Part shown: piece by piece, positions 10,217 through 18,169 of the stretch | Layout: every line of letters begins with the position of its first letter | Position numbering within the stretch: the first letter of the stretch is position 1 | Assembly (NCBI RefSeq): GCF_015904235.1 | Contig: NZ_JADZLT010000042.1 | Span: forward strand, 1-64,000 | Direction of reading: 5' to 3' | Length of the DNA: 64,000 nt | Source of the DNA: Methylobrevis albus | GTDB taxonomy: Bacteria; Pseudomonadota; Alphaproteobacteria; Rhizobiales; Pleomorphomonadaceae | Translations under genes and position numbers: made by a program | The notes under the pieces: generated by a model | What the model saw: only the letters and a program-made list of their open reading frames with translations | The model's database searches: none | Told to the model about the DNA's origin: nothing

Positions 10217-10855
10217 ATGTACCAGCCGCCGCATTTCATTGCCGACGACCTGCCCCAGATGCTCGCCTTCCTCGCCGCGCATCCGCTCGGGCTGCTCGTC
10301 ACCCGCGGCGAGGGCGTCCCGGTGGTCGATGCGGTGCCGTTCCGGCATGTGCCGGAGGAGGCGGGGTTCGGCCGGCTGGAGGCGCATGTCGCCCGCGCCA
10401 ACCCGCTGTGGCGGCTGCACGATCCGGCCGAGCCGGTCGTCGTCGTGTTCCAGGGGCCGGAGCACTACGTCTCGCCCGGCTGGTACGCTACCAAGGCCGA
10501 GACCGGCAAGGTGGTACCGACGTGGAACTACAGCCTCGTGCAGGCGACCGGCCGGCTCGTCGTGCACGACGACCCGGTCTGGGTGCGCGGCCAGATCGAG
10601 CGGCTGACGGCGGCGCACGAATCGGGCCGGCCGGCGCCGTGGGCGGTCGGCGATGCGCCGGACGCGTTCATCGCGGCGCAGCTGCGCGGCATCGTCGGGA
10701 TCGAGGTGCGGATCGACGCTCTGGTCGGGAAATTCAAGCTCAGCCAGAACCGCAATCCCGCCGATCGGTCTGGCGTGATCGCGGGACTGGACGAGGAAGC
10801 AACCGCGCCGGCGGCGGCCGTCGCCGCGCTGATGCGGGGACCGTCCGCCGATTGA
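10217..10855 (+). CDS. PaiB-family FMN-binding negative transcriptional regulator
   Basis: A 212-residue flavin-binding split-barrel protein. The N-terminal MYQPPHF, the central GPEHYVSPGWYATK and VPTWNYSLVQATG, and the C-terminal KFKLSQNRNPADRSGVIAGL are the hallmarks of the PaiB family (FMN-binding negative transcriptional regulator, named from Bacillus subtilis PaiB). In the sequence one sees only the FMN-binding fold, no DNA-binding domain, so regulation in vivo is an inference from family naming; an oxidoreductase role is equally possible. The start at 10217 matches the usual MYxPxxF N-terminus. It is a single gene before the tRNA. Confidence 0.88.
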   Translation: MYQPPHFIADDLPQMLAFLAAHPLGLLVTRGEGVPVVDAVPFRHVPEEAGFGRLEAHVARANPLWRLHDPAEPVVVVFQGPEHYVSPGWYATKAETGKVVPTWNYSLVQATGRLVVHDDPVWVRGQIERLTAAHESGRPAPWAVGDAPDAFIAAQLRGIVGIEVRIDALVGKFKLSQNRNPADRSGVIAGLDEEATAPAAAVAALMRGPSAD

Positions 10856-10963
10856 GGCGGCGACGGGATCGATCCGAACGGGCGGGGGAGCCTGGCGGCG
10901 AGGCGGTTTTCCGCGGAATTTCGGCCCTCCTCCGCCGGTCTGCACGCCGCGCGATCTTCCCTG

Positions 10964-10992
10964 TTGCAATCGAATCCGACTTGGTTCATATA
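10964..10992 (+). promoter_or_regulatory. Housekeeping-type promoter for tRNA-Gly
   Basis: A -35-like TTGCAA (10964-10969) and -10-like CATATA (10987-10992) are separated by 17 bases, on the strand and at the distance (about 60 bases before the mature 5' end) expected for the tRNA gene. Confidence 0.55.
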
Positions 10993-11053
10993 GGCGCGGC
11001 TTCGGCGCGGCGGCTCTCACGGGCAGCAACGATGAGGCGTCAGATACTGGTTT

Positions 11054-11128
11054 GCGGGCGTAGCTCAGGGGTAGAGCACAACCTTGCCAAGGTTGGGGTC
11101 GTGGGTTCGAATCCCATCGCCCGCTCCA
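11054..11128 (+). tRNA. tRNA-Gly(GCC)
   Basis: A 75-base tRNA including an encoded CCA. The acceptor stem pairs GCGGGCG (11054-11060) with CGCCCGC; the D-arm is GCTCAGGGGTAGAGC; the anticodon loop reads TTGCCAA with anticodon GCC; the T-arm is GTGGGTTCGAATCCCAT. It decodes GGC/GGU glycine codons. It stands alone, with its own promoter upstream and terminator downstream. Confidence 0.97.
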
Positions 11129-11155
11129 GTTTCTCAAAAACAGGTCGATCCTGAA

Positions 11156-11178
11156 GGTCCGCTCGCGCGGGCCTTTTT
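11156..11178 (+). terminator. Intrinsic terminator after tRNA-Gly
   Basis: GGTCCGC-TCGC-GCGGGCC forms a 7-bp stem (one G-U pair) followed directly by TTTTT, 27 bases after the tRNA CCA end. Confidence 0.85.
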
Positions 11179-11211
11179 GCGTTTTGGCCCCGCCGCGATC
11201 GAAGTGTCTGG

Positions 11212-12120
11212 TCAGCGGGCGGGCGGAACGCCGAGCAGGTCGAGCGCCGGGCCGAAGAGGTCCGGCAGGACGGTGTGGCCGCCGGGGTGCAGGCAGAGGG
11301 CGATGTCGCCGCGGCGGCAGCCGGTGGCGACCGTACAGTCGGCGACGTCGGCGAGGGCGCGCGAGGTGGTCGCGGTGCAGCCGGCGCGGGCTTCGAGGAT
11401 CGCGATGCTGGCGCGGGTGTCGCCCTGGTGCCAGCGGCTGCCGATCGGCCGGCCGGCGAGCGGGAAGGTGCCGTCGGCGCGGCCGTGGATGTGGACGAGC
11501 GGCGGCAGCGCCGCAGTGCAGTCGCCGGGCGCGGGCAGCGGGTTCCAGAACACGCCGGAGAAGGTGACGCCGGCTGCGATGCGGTCGCCGAGGCGGCACA
11601 GCGCGTACCAGGCCATCGACGCCCCTTGCGAGAAGCCGCCGACGACGACGCGGTCGCGGCCGAAGCCGAAGCGGGCGTCGAGGTCGTCGAGCACGGCGGC
11701 GGTGACGGCGAACTCGTCGCGCGCGGACGCCGGCGCGCCGGGATGCGACCAGGTGCCGTCCAGCCCGTCGACGGCGGCAAACGCAAGGCCGCGGGCGGCG
11801 GCGGCGGTCACCAGCGCGCGGTCGCGCATCTGGCCTTCGGCGGAATTCATGTAGCCGTGAAAGAACAGGTAGACGCCGCGCAGTTCTGCGGGCGGCACGC
11901 CGGCGGGAAGCTCGATCCGGTAGCTGCCGCCGGCGACGGCGCAGGGCACGTCGCCGCCACACGGCGCTGGTTCGGCGGTGGTCGCCGGCCCGGCGAAGGC
12001 CGCGATGAGGACGAGCCCCAGCAGCCACACCCGGCCGAGGTCGCGGCCCGCACCGCCGAGGCGGTGGCGAGAAAGCCCCGGGCCGAACGCCGCCTGCCGG
12101 TCGATCCCGTCCTGTCTCAT
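11212..12120 (-). CDS. Secreted alpha/beta hydrolase, PHB-depolymerase/LpqC-like esterase
   Basis: A 302-residue protein with a hydrophobic export segment (WLLGLVLIAAFAGPATTA) near residues 35-55 and a serine-esterase fold behind it. YLFFHGYMNS gives the oxyanion region, GGFSQGASMAW the nucleophile elbow, HIHGRADGTFP the acid, and a late LHPGGHTV the catalytic His. Cysteines in CGGDVPCA and near the C-terminus suggest disulfides, consistent with a periplasmic enzyme. The ATG start overlaps the opgC stop by 4 bases, so it is translationally coupled to the acyltransferase; removal of acyl groups from glycans or polyesters is a reasonable but unproven guess. Confidence 0.8.
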   Translation of the reverse strand: MRQDGIDRQAAFGPGLSRHRLGGAGRDLGRVWLLGLVLIAAFAGPATTAEPAPCGGDVPCAVAGGSYRIELPAGVPPAELRGVYLFFHGYMNSAEGQMRDRALVTAAAARGLAFAAVDGLDGTWSHPGAPASARDEFAVTAAVLDDLDARFGFGRDRVVVGGFSQGASMAWYALCRLGDRIAAGVTFSGVFWNPLPAPGDCTAALPPLVHIHGRADGTFPLAGRPIGSRWHQGDTRASIAILEARAGCTATTSRALADVADCTVATGCRRGDIALCLHPGGHTVLPDLFGPALDLLGVPPAR

Positions 12121-13280
12121 CCGGCCGCCTTCCAGGGCGCCTGCTTGAACCAGCGCACCGTGAAGGCGACGGCGACGAGGCCGGCGAGGCCTAGGAGGTT
12201 GGCGGCGGCGACGCTGAGCGGGCCGCGGCCGGTGTGGTCCATCAGGATGCCGAGCATCTGCGCGATCACCATGCTGGCGAGGAAGACAGCAAGCGACTGC
12301 TGGCCGACCACGGCGACGAGCCGGACCAGCGGGCCCTTGAGCCGGCGCCCGCCTTCGCCCGCGAGGTGGTAGGCGAGGTAGGCGAGGGCGCCGAAATGCA
12401 CGAGGCGCAGGATGCCGAAGCTCGATTTCGACGTCAGCGGCCGCAGCGCCTCGGCGACCTCGGCGAAGGCCGGCACGCCGCGCAGCGCGACGTGCCAGGC
12501 GAACGGGATCGTCGCCAGCAGCACGAGGGCGGCGAGCGCCGCATAGGCCGGCCGCCACGGCGGCGCCGGCAGCCGGCCGCGCATCAGGAAGAAGCCGCAG
12601 AAGAAGATCAGCTGCCAGCCGAACGGGTTGAAGAACCACGGCCGCTCCGACCACGGCTCGGCGGGGAGGTCGAGCGCCCCGGTCTGCGCCGTGAGCCAGA
12701 GCCCGCCGACGAGGGCGAAGGCGGCGGCGCGGTGCAGCCGCTCGGCGGCCAGCACCAGCGGCATCAGCGCGAGGATGACGAGATACATCGGCAGGATGTC
12801 GAAGTAGTTCGGCACGTAGGTCAGCGTCAGCAGCCCGACGAGCTGCGGCATGGGGTCGTTGAAGAAGGGGTGCAGGTTGAGGCCGTTGACATAGGGCAGG
12901 CCGTTCGGCGCCGTGCCCGCGACGACCATGATCGCGGCGACAGTGAGGAACAGGCAGACGTGGGCCCAGTAGACCTGCCAGACGCGCTGGGCGACGCGCG
13001 CCGTGCCAAGCGCAAAACCCTCGCGGTCGAAGACGCGGCCGAAGGCGATCGCCGAGGCCATGCCGGAGAGGCAGACGAAGATCTCGGTCGCGTCGGAGAA
13101 GCCGAAGCGGGCCGGGATCCAGAGGATCCACGGGTTGCCGGGGACATGGGCGATCAGGATGATCGCCATGCCGATGCCGCGGAAGACGTCGAGCCGCGGA
13201 TCGCGCGGGCGCTTCGCGGGCGGTGCGGGCGCGCGGGTCGCCGCGGCGGGTTCAGAAGGCGTTCTGGTAAGCACTGGCAT
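12117..13280 (-). CDS. opgC: OpgC-family membrane O-acyltransferase
   Basis: A 387-residue integral membrane protein with about ten hydrophobic segments. After a proline/arginine-rich tail it starts with PRDPRLDVFRGIGMAIILIAH, the acyltransferase-3-like motif in which the Arg and the His are catalytic/structural, followed by GFSDATEIFVCLSGMA, the hallmark of OpgC. OpgC proteins succinylate periplasmic osmoregulated glucans in alphaproteobacteria. Glucan synthesis genes (opgGH/ndvAB) are not in the window. The first 29 bases overlap the end of the upstream thiamine-diphosphate enzyme gene and the last 4 overlap the esterase, so the three are very likely one transcript. Confidence 0.88.
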   Translation of the reverse strand: MPVLTRTPSEPAAATRAPAPPAKRPRDPRLDVFRGIGMAIILIAHVPGNPWILWIPARFGFSDATEIFVCLSGMASAIAFGRVFDREGFALGTARVAQRVWQVYWAHVCLFLTVAAIMVVAGTAPNGLPYVNGLNLHPFFNDPMPQLVGLLTLTYVPNYFDILPMYLVILALMPLVLAAERLHRAAAFALVGGLWLTAQTGALDLPAEPWSERPWFFNPFGWQLIFFCGFFLMRGRLPAPPWRPAYAALAALVLLATIPFAWHVALRGVPAFAEVAEALRPLTSKSSFGILRLVHFGALAYLAYHLAGEGGRRLKGPLVRLVAVVGQQSLAVFLASMVIAQMLGILMDHTGRGPLSVAAANLLGLAGLVAVAFTVRWFKQAPWKAAG

Positions 13281-14907
13281 CGAACCGGCAGGCGATCAGG
13301 GTGAAGCGGTCGCGGCGGTTTGCTGCGGCAGCAAAGGCGGCGTCGAGGTCGGCGCGGCTGGCGACGGTCTCGCCGTGGCCGCCGAAGCCGCGGGCGATCG
13401 CCGCAAAATCCGTGGCGCCGAGCGCGACGCCGGCCGGGGCGAGGCCCGCTGCGGCCTGTTTCATGGCGATCAGCGCGAGGCTTTCGTCCTGGAACACGAC
13501 GACGGTGAGCGGGCGGCCGAGGTCGCGCAGGGTGGCGAGTTCGCCGATGCCCATCTCGAGCCCGCCGTCGCCCATCACCGCGAAGACGCACGCCTTCGGG
13601 TCGGCGGCGGCGACGCCGATCGCCAGCGGCAGGGCGGCGGCCATGGTGCAGAGCCCGGCCGACTGCAGCAGCCGCAGCGGCCGGCCGGCGCGCCACATCT
13701 GCGACAGCAGGATGCGGTGGGCGCCGCTGTCGACGGTGACGACGGCGTCATCGCCCGCGGCGACCGCCAGCGCCTCGACCACCGCATGCGGGCCGAAGCC
13801 GCTCGCGGGGGCCGCGAAGGCGGCGTCGAGGCGGGCGCGGGCAGCAGTGGGCTCGCCGTCCGGCCAGGTGGCGCCCGCAGGCACGAGGGCAACGAGCGCC
13901 GCGAGGATGTCGGCCGGGGCCGCCGCGATGCGGCTCCCGGCGCGGTGCATGCCGTGGTCGGCGGGGTAGCGGGTGATCTCGGCGATCCGGTCGGGGGCGG
14001 CGAGGTCGAGCCAGCCGAGCCGCATCTCGATCGGGTCGTAGCCGGCGAGCAGCACGAGATCGGCGCTCGCCATGAGGCCGAGCAGGATCGCGTCGGCCTT
14101 CGGCGACAGGCCGGCGCCGCCGAGGCTGTGCGGATGGTCCTCGGGCAGGATGCCCTTCGCCTTGTAGGTGGTGACGACGGGAATGCCGCGCGCCTCGGCG
14201 AGCGCGGCGAGCGCCGGGCCGGCGCCGCCGCGGGCGGCCTCGAAGCCGGCTAGGATCAGCGGCCGCTCGGCGGCGGCGAGCCGGGCGGCGAGCGCGCGAA
14301 TCGCGGGCGAGGCCGGGTCGGGCGCGAGCGCCGGGCAGTCCGCCGGCGGCCAGGGGGCGGCGTCGCCAAGCGACATTGCCGCGACGGCGGGGGAGAGGTC
14401 GAGGTGCACCGGGCCGGGCGGCTCGGCGAGCGCCAGCGCGATTGCCCGCGCAACGGTGGCAGCGGCGCTTTCCGGCTCGATCTCGAAGCTCGCCTTGACC
14501 AGCGGCCGCAGCATGGCGGCATGGTCGAAGACCTGGTGGGTGTAGCGGGCGCGGGTCGGCCGGTCGACGATGCCAGACAGCACGATCAGCGGCACGCGCT
14601 CCTGCGCCGCATCGGCGATGCCGTTGACGGCGTTGGCGAGGCCCGGGCCGACGGTGGTGACGAGCACGGCGAGCGCGTCGCCGGCGAGATGGGCGCCGGC
14701 CGCCATGATCGCCGCGGCGGTCTCGTGCCGGGCGAGGTGGAAGCCGATGCCGGCGGCTTCGAGCGCATCGACGAGGGTGACGACCTCGCCGCCGGGCATG
14801 CCGAAGGCGCGGCGGGCGCCGTGGGCGGCGAGCGTCGTGGCGACGGCGTCGGCGACGCGGCCCGGGGAGGGCGCGTCGCCTGCAGAATTCGAGTTTGGAC
14901 CGGTCAT
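13252..14907 (-). CDS. Thiamine diphosphate-dependent enzyme, acetolactate-synthase-like
   Basis: A 551-residue protein with the three-domain arrangement of the acetolactate synthase/decarboxylase superfamily. The PYR domain has FGMPGGEVVTLVDAL and the catalytic Glu in LARHETAAAIMAAG; the middle domain has LILAGFEAARGG; the PP domain has the ThDP motif beginning GDGGLEMGIGELATLRDLG and ending VVFQDES. Neither a regulatory subunit gene nor other branched-chain amino acid genes are adjacent, so biosynthetic acetolactate synthase is unlikely; the substrate is unknown. It lies in a minus-strand run behind an anti-sigma factor and overlaps opgC by 29 bp. Confidence 0.82.
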   Translation of the reverse strand: MTGPNSNSAGDAPSPGRVADAVATTLAAHGARRAFGMPGGEVVTLVDALEAAGIGFHLARHETAAAIMAAGAHLAGDALAVLVTTVGPGLANAVNGIADAAQERVPLIVLSGIVDRPTRARYTHQVFDHAAMLRPLVKASFEIEPESAAATVARAIALALAEPPGPVHLDLSPAVAAMSLGDAAPWPPADCPALAPDPASPAIRALAARLAAAERPLILAGFEAARGGAGPALAALAEARGIPVVTTYKAKGILPEDHPHSLGGAGLSPKADAILLGLMASADLVLLAGYDPIEMRLGWLDLAAPDRIAEITRYPADHGMHRAGSRIAAAPADILAALVALVPAGATWPDGEPTAARARLDAAFAAPASGFGPHAVVEALAVAAGDDAVVTVDSGAHRILLSQMWRAGRPLRLLQSAGLCTMAAALPLAIGVAAADPKACVFAVMGDGGLEMGIGELATLRDLGRPLTVVVFQDESLALIAMKQAAAGLAPAGVALGATDFAAIARGFGGHGETVASRADLDAAFAAAANRRDRFTLIACRFDASAYQNAF

Positions 14908-14968
14908 CGGGCTCCGTCCGGTTGGTGAGGCGGTGATCGGACCTCGGCGCAAGAGCAGCGGCGCGGCA

Positions 14969-15457
14969 TCAGGCGCCGCGCCGGCGCACCACGAGAGCGA
15001 CGGTGACGCCGAAGATGACATGGCCGACCAGCGAGGCCCAGGTCAACGGGATGAAGCCGAGGAAGGCGGGCAGGCCGGCGATGAGGTGCGCCATGACGTA
15101 GAGCGCGAAGATCCAGAGCCCGATGCCGAAGCCGATGCCGGTGAGGAGCAGCGGCAGGCCGGGCAGGAGCGCGCGCTGCAGCGGGCGGGCGACGAAGAGA
15201 TAGCCGATCGGATAGGCGATGATGCCGACCGCGGCGTGGATCAGTTCGGCGAGAAAGCGGCTCTGCAAGCCGAAGACGCTCTGCACGAGACCGGCCGGCT
15301 CCAGCGGGCCGCCGACGAAGATCGGCGTGATGAGGCGGGCCCAGACCTCCCAGAGGACATCGGCGGAGAGCCCGGCGAGGACGATGGTGACGGCGAGGGC
15401 CGGGGTGACGGCGGGGAAGAGCTGCCGGTCGGGATGGGTGGTCGAAAGCGTGGTCAT
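14969..15457 (-). CDS. Four-helix membrane protein, family not recognised
   Basis: A 162-residue protein with four hydrophobic segments: residues about 18-40, 70-92, 98-120 and 128-155. Polar residues inside the helices stand out, including DVLWEVWARL and IHAAVGIIAYPIGY, and the stretch FALYVMAHLIAGLPAFLGFIPLTW between helices 3 and 4 looks conserved in style. I do not recognise the family. It is 61 bp upstream of the thiamine-diphosphate enzyme and 109 bp downstream of the TTC38-like gene on the same strand, so it may belong to the same transcription unit. Confidence 0.75.
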   Translation of the reverse strand: MTTLSTTHPDRQLFPAVTPALAVTIVLAGLSADVLWEVWARLITPIFVGGPLEPAGLVQSVFGLQSRFLAELIHAAVGIIAYPIGYLFVARPLQRALLPGLPLLLTGIGFGIGLWIFALYVMAHLIAGLPAFLGFIPLTWASLVGHVIFGVTVALVVRRRGA

Positions 15458-15566
15458 GGCGAAACCTTTCGGCGGAAGACGTGGCGGGGCGAGCCGCCGG
15501 GCGGGGTGCCCGGCGATCGGTCAGGGGTTGCGGTCAGGGATCGGCCGCGGTGGCGGCGTGGACTGG

Positions 15567-16904
15567 CTAGTGGTGCGGGACGGCGGCGACGAGGTGGGGC
15601 TCGCGGCCGCAGACGGCGGCGATCAGGCGGTCTTCGGTCTTGAGGCGGTGGCGGACGGTATCGATCGCGCGCGAGGCATGGCCGTCACCGGCCAGGTCGG
15701 CGGCTTCGGCAAGCAGCAGCATGAAGAGGTCGCGCTGGGCGTTGCTGCCGCCGAGGCGGTGGAGGTCGAGGGCGAGGCGGTCGAGCGCCGGGCCGCGGCC
15801 ACGCTCGGCCATGCCGGTGATGACGCGGGCGAGCGGCAGGCCGACGCGGGCGGCGACGCGGCCCTGCTCGCTCGCCTCCGCCGCACGCACCGCAAGCGCC
15901 GCCGTCATGTCGGCGGCGCCGGCGTGGTCGCCGACCGCGACGAGGGCGATCAGCGTGTGCAGGCTGGCGAAGACCAGCGTGGTGTCGGTGCGCCGGCGCC
16001 GGGCGATCTCGGCGAGGTCGTCCCAGCGGCGGCCGACGTCGATGCCGGAGCGGTCGAGACGCCAGAGCAGCGACACGGCGTTGGCGACGTCGCGGAAATC
16101 GTCGGTCTGCACCGGGCGCACTTCCGCGTCGTAGACGGCGAGCACGCGGTCCCTGTCGCGCCGCTCGAGCAGCAGCAGGGCGAGGTGCCAGGCCATGTGG
16201 AACGAGAAGTTGTTGCAGCGCGACCATGTCCCGCGCCCATCCTCGAGCCAGGCGATGCCGGCGTCGGTGTCGCCGCGCATCTCGAAGACGTGGCCGACGG
16301 CGTGCTGGCCCCAGGCGTCCTCGGGGGCGAGCGCCACGGCGCGGCGGCCGAAGCGCTCGGCGGCGGCGTAGTCGCCGTGTTCCTCGAGGCCGAAGGCATG
16401 GCAGCCGAGCAGGAAACCAGCGGCCGGATCGTCGGCCTGCCAGGCGGCGAGCATATGGTCGGAGGCGGCCAGCATGCCGCCGGCGTCGCCGATCATGAAG
16501 CGCAGCGAATGGGCGAGCTTGAACGGGAGCAGCGTGGTCGGGCGGCGGGCGAAGCCCCGCTCCAGCCGGTGCGCGGCGCCGGCGAAACGGCCGTCCAGCG
16601 CGTCGGACAGCGCCGCGACGAGGACGTCCTCGTCGGCGCTCGCCGGCCGGCGCCGCGCGGCGCTGCGGGCGTCGGCCAGCGCCGCGGCGGCGGTCGGCAC
16701 CAGTTCCTCGCGGGCGAGGATCAGGTTGGCGAAGCCCTTCAGCGCGTGGGCGGCGACGAAATCGGGGTCGGCGACGAGCGACCGCCCGAGGGCGGCGCCG
16801 GCCGTGGGGCGATGGGCGGCGACGCCGTGCACCGCATCGCCAAAGGCGGCGACGGCGACCGGGTCGGTGGCGGACGTTTCCAGTCCGTAGCGGTCGATGG
16901 TCAT
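15567..16904 (-). CDS. Tetratricopeptide repeat protein 38 (TTC38)-like protein
   Basis: A 445-residue soluble protein made of helical pairs. The opening DRYGLETSATDPVAVAAFGDAV, followed by GRSLVADPDFVAAHALKG and the central WGQHAVGHVFEMRGDTDAGIAWLE and FHMAWHLALLLLE, matches the TTC38-like family found in many proteobacteria. TPR folds bind proteins; no catalytic motif beyond the conserved His residues is evident. The ATG (16904) overlaps the anti-sigma gene stop by 4 bases, so the protein is made together with the anti-sigma factor. This context suggests a stress or envelope response, but no function is proven. Confidence 0.82.
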   Translation of the reverse strand: MTIDRYGLETSATDPVAVAAFGDAVHGVAAHRPTAGAALGRSLVADPDFVAAHALKGFANLILAREELVPTAAAALADARSAARRRPASADEDVLVAALSDALDGRFAGAAHRLERGFARRPTTLLPFKLAHSLRFMIGDAGGMLAASDHMLAAWQADDPAAGFLLGCHAFGLEEHGDYAAAERFGRRAVALAPEDAWGQHAVGHVFEMRGDTDAGIAWLEDGRGTWSRCNNFSFHMAWHLALLLLERRDRDRVLAVYDAEVRPVQTDDFRDVANAVSLLWRLDRSGIDVGRRWDDLAEIARRRRTDTTLVFASLHTLIALVAVGDHAGAADMTAALAVRAAEASEQGRVAARVGLPLARVITGMAERGRGPALDRLALDLHRLGGSNAQRDLFMLLLAEAADLAGDGHASRAIDTVRHRLKTEDRLIAAVCGREPHLVAAVPHH

Positions 16905-17143
16905 GGCCTCGGTTCCTCGTCCTCGGCGGGGGAAAGCCCCAGCCGCTGGTGAAGTGCGGGATCGACCGGGCGGCGAAGCGCGGCGGCGACGAGGCGCCGC
17001 GTCTGCTTCAGGCCGCGCACATAGCCTCGGCAATCGGAACAGATCGCAAGGTGCAGGGCGAGGGCGAGCCGGTCGCGGCGGCGCCCTTCGGCATCGATCC
17101 AGTCACTGGCCCGGTCGGGGATCTCGTCGCACCGGATGGTCAT
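16901..17143 (-). CDS. Zinc-binding anti-sigma factor (ZAS type)
   Basis: An 80-residue protein with the zinc anti-sigma signature H-x3-C-x2-C, here HLAICSDC, in the helix RLALALHLAICSDCRGYVRGL. No membrane segment is present, so this is a soluble ZAS like ChrR or RsrA N-terminal domains, which release their ECF sigma factor upon oxidation or ligand binding. An ECF sigma gene starts about 375 bp away on the opposite strand. The start ATG 17143 follows GGGGAGCGGTC. It is coupled to the TTC38-like gene by an ATGA overlap. Confidence 0.85.
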   Translation of the reverse strand: MTIRCDEIPDRASDWIDAEGRRRDRLALALHLAICSDCRGYVRGLKQTRRLVAAALRRPVDPALHQRLGLSPAEDEEPRP

Positions 17144-17518
17144 GACCGCTCCCCTTTTCCTGCTGGCCTGACCGTTCGACACGCGATCGCCCGGAACGTT
17201 ACGCCGTTCGGGCATCACGCTTTCGCGAGGGCGGCGTGCGCCGGGCCGGCGGCTGCGACCAGCCTGCGCCTCGCGCGGCGGCGGGGATAGGGGGCGGCCC
17301 GTCCGCCGGCGGGGCTTCACCGGACTTTGATGGCGGCGCGAGCGCAACGTGCGCCGACGGGCCCGCCGGGGGCCTTGCGCGCCGCAGTGCGGCATGCCGA
17401 GATGGCGACGCGAGCCGGCATGCGGCGACGCAGTTGGGAAGGATCGGGGATGCTGTCCCAGGCGGTATTCTGGCTCTCGGCGGCGGCGTTTGCGCTGCGG
17501 ATCAGCACCGACGCGTTG
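17144..17518. other. Intergenic region between divergent anti-sigma and ECF sigma genes
   Basis: A 375-bp stretch that must carry the promoters of both divergent units. I find no convincing ECF-type promoter (no clean GGAAC plus CGTT pair at proper spacing) and no AT-rich housekeeping promoter. Part of it may be coding if the sigma factor starts at the ATG 17450 or earlier. Confidence 0.4.
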
Positions 17519-18139
17519 ATGGTCGAGGCGCTGCGCCAGCGCGATCCGGCGGCGCTGCGTCAGCTCGTCGACCGGCATCACGCGGCGCTGGTCGGGCTCG
17601 CCCAGAGCATCGTCGGGCGACGCGGCCTTGCCGAGGAGGTGGCGCAGGAGACCTGGCTCGCGGTGTTCGCCCATATCGACCAGTTCGACGGCCGGGCCCA
17701 GCTCTCGACCTGGATCATCGCGATCCTGATGAACAAGGCGAAAAGCCTCGCGCGGCGCGAGCGGCGCTACGTCGCGCTGCCCGAGCAGGCGGACGGTGAG
17801 ATGGCCGCGCCGTTCCGCGCCGTCGCGGCCGACCGGTTCGACGAGAGCGGTCACTGGCGCGAGGCGCCGGCCGGCTTCGACGGGCTCGACCCGGAACGCA
17901 TTCTCGCCGGGCGGCAGCTCTGGCACCACGTCGACGGCTTCATCGCGGCGCTGCCGCCGGCGCAGCGCGCGGTGATGATCCTGCGCGACGTCGAAGGGCA
18001 CGATGCGGCGGAAACCTGCCGGCTGCTCGACATCTCGCCGGAAAACCAGCGCGTGCTGCTGCACCGCGCCCGCGCCCGCGTGCGTAGCCTGCTGGAAGCG
18101 CTGACCAAGGGCGCAGCACCGCCCGCCGCCGCGACCTGA
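17519..18139 (+). CDS. ECF-family RNA polymerase sigma factor
   Basis: About 206 residues with the two ECF domains. Sigma-2: LVDRHHAALVGLAQSIVG, AEEVAQETWLAVFAHIDQFDGRAQLSTWIIAILMNKA (core binding and -10 recognition). A linker of about 60 residues is longer than usual. Sigma-4: ALPPAQRAVMILRDVEGHDAAETCRLLDISPENQRVLLHRARARVR, with the helix-turn-helix. ATG 17519 gives the typical N-terminus; ATG 17450 with a possible GGATCGGGG behind it is the alternative and would add 23 residues. Its probable partner is the divergent zinc anti-sigma factor. Confidence 0.88.
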   Translation: MVEALRQRDPAALRQLVDRHHAALVGLAQSIVGRRGLAEEVAQETWLAVFAHIDQFDGRAQLSTWIIAILMNKAKSLARRERRYVALPEQADGEMAAPFRAVAADRFDESGHWREAPAGFDGLDPERILAGRQLWHHVDGFIAALPPAQRAVMILRDVEGHDAAETCRLLDISPENQRVLLHRARARVRSLLEALTKGAAPPAAAT

Positions 18140-18169
18140 GGCGGCCGGGCGGGCGACACCTGGCGGTGA

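Noticed and set aside
17144..17450. ECF-type (GGAAC-N-CGTT) promoter between sigma and anti-sigma genes
   Set aside because: A GGAAC occurs near 17191, but no matching -10 element at proper distance is present.
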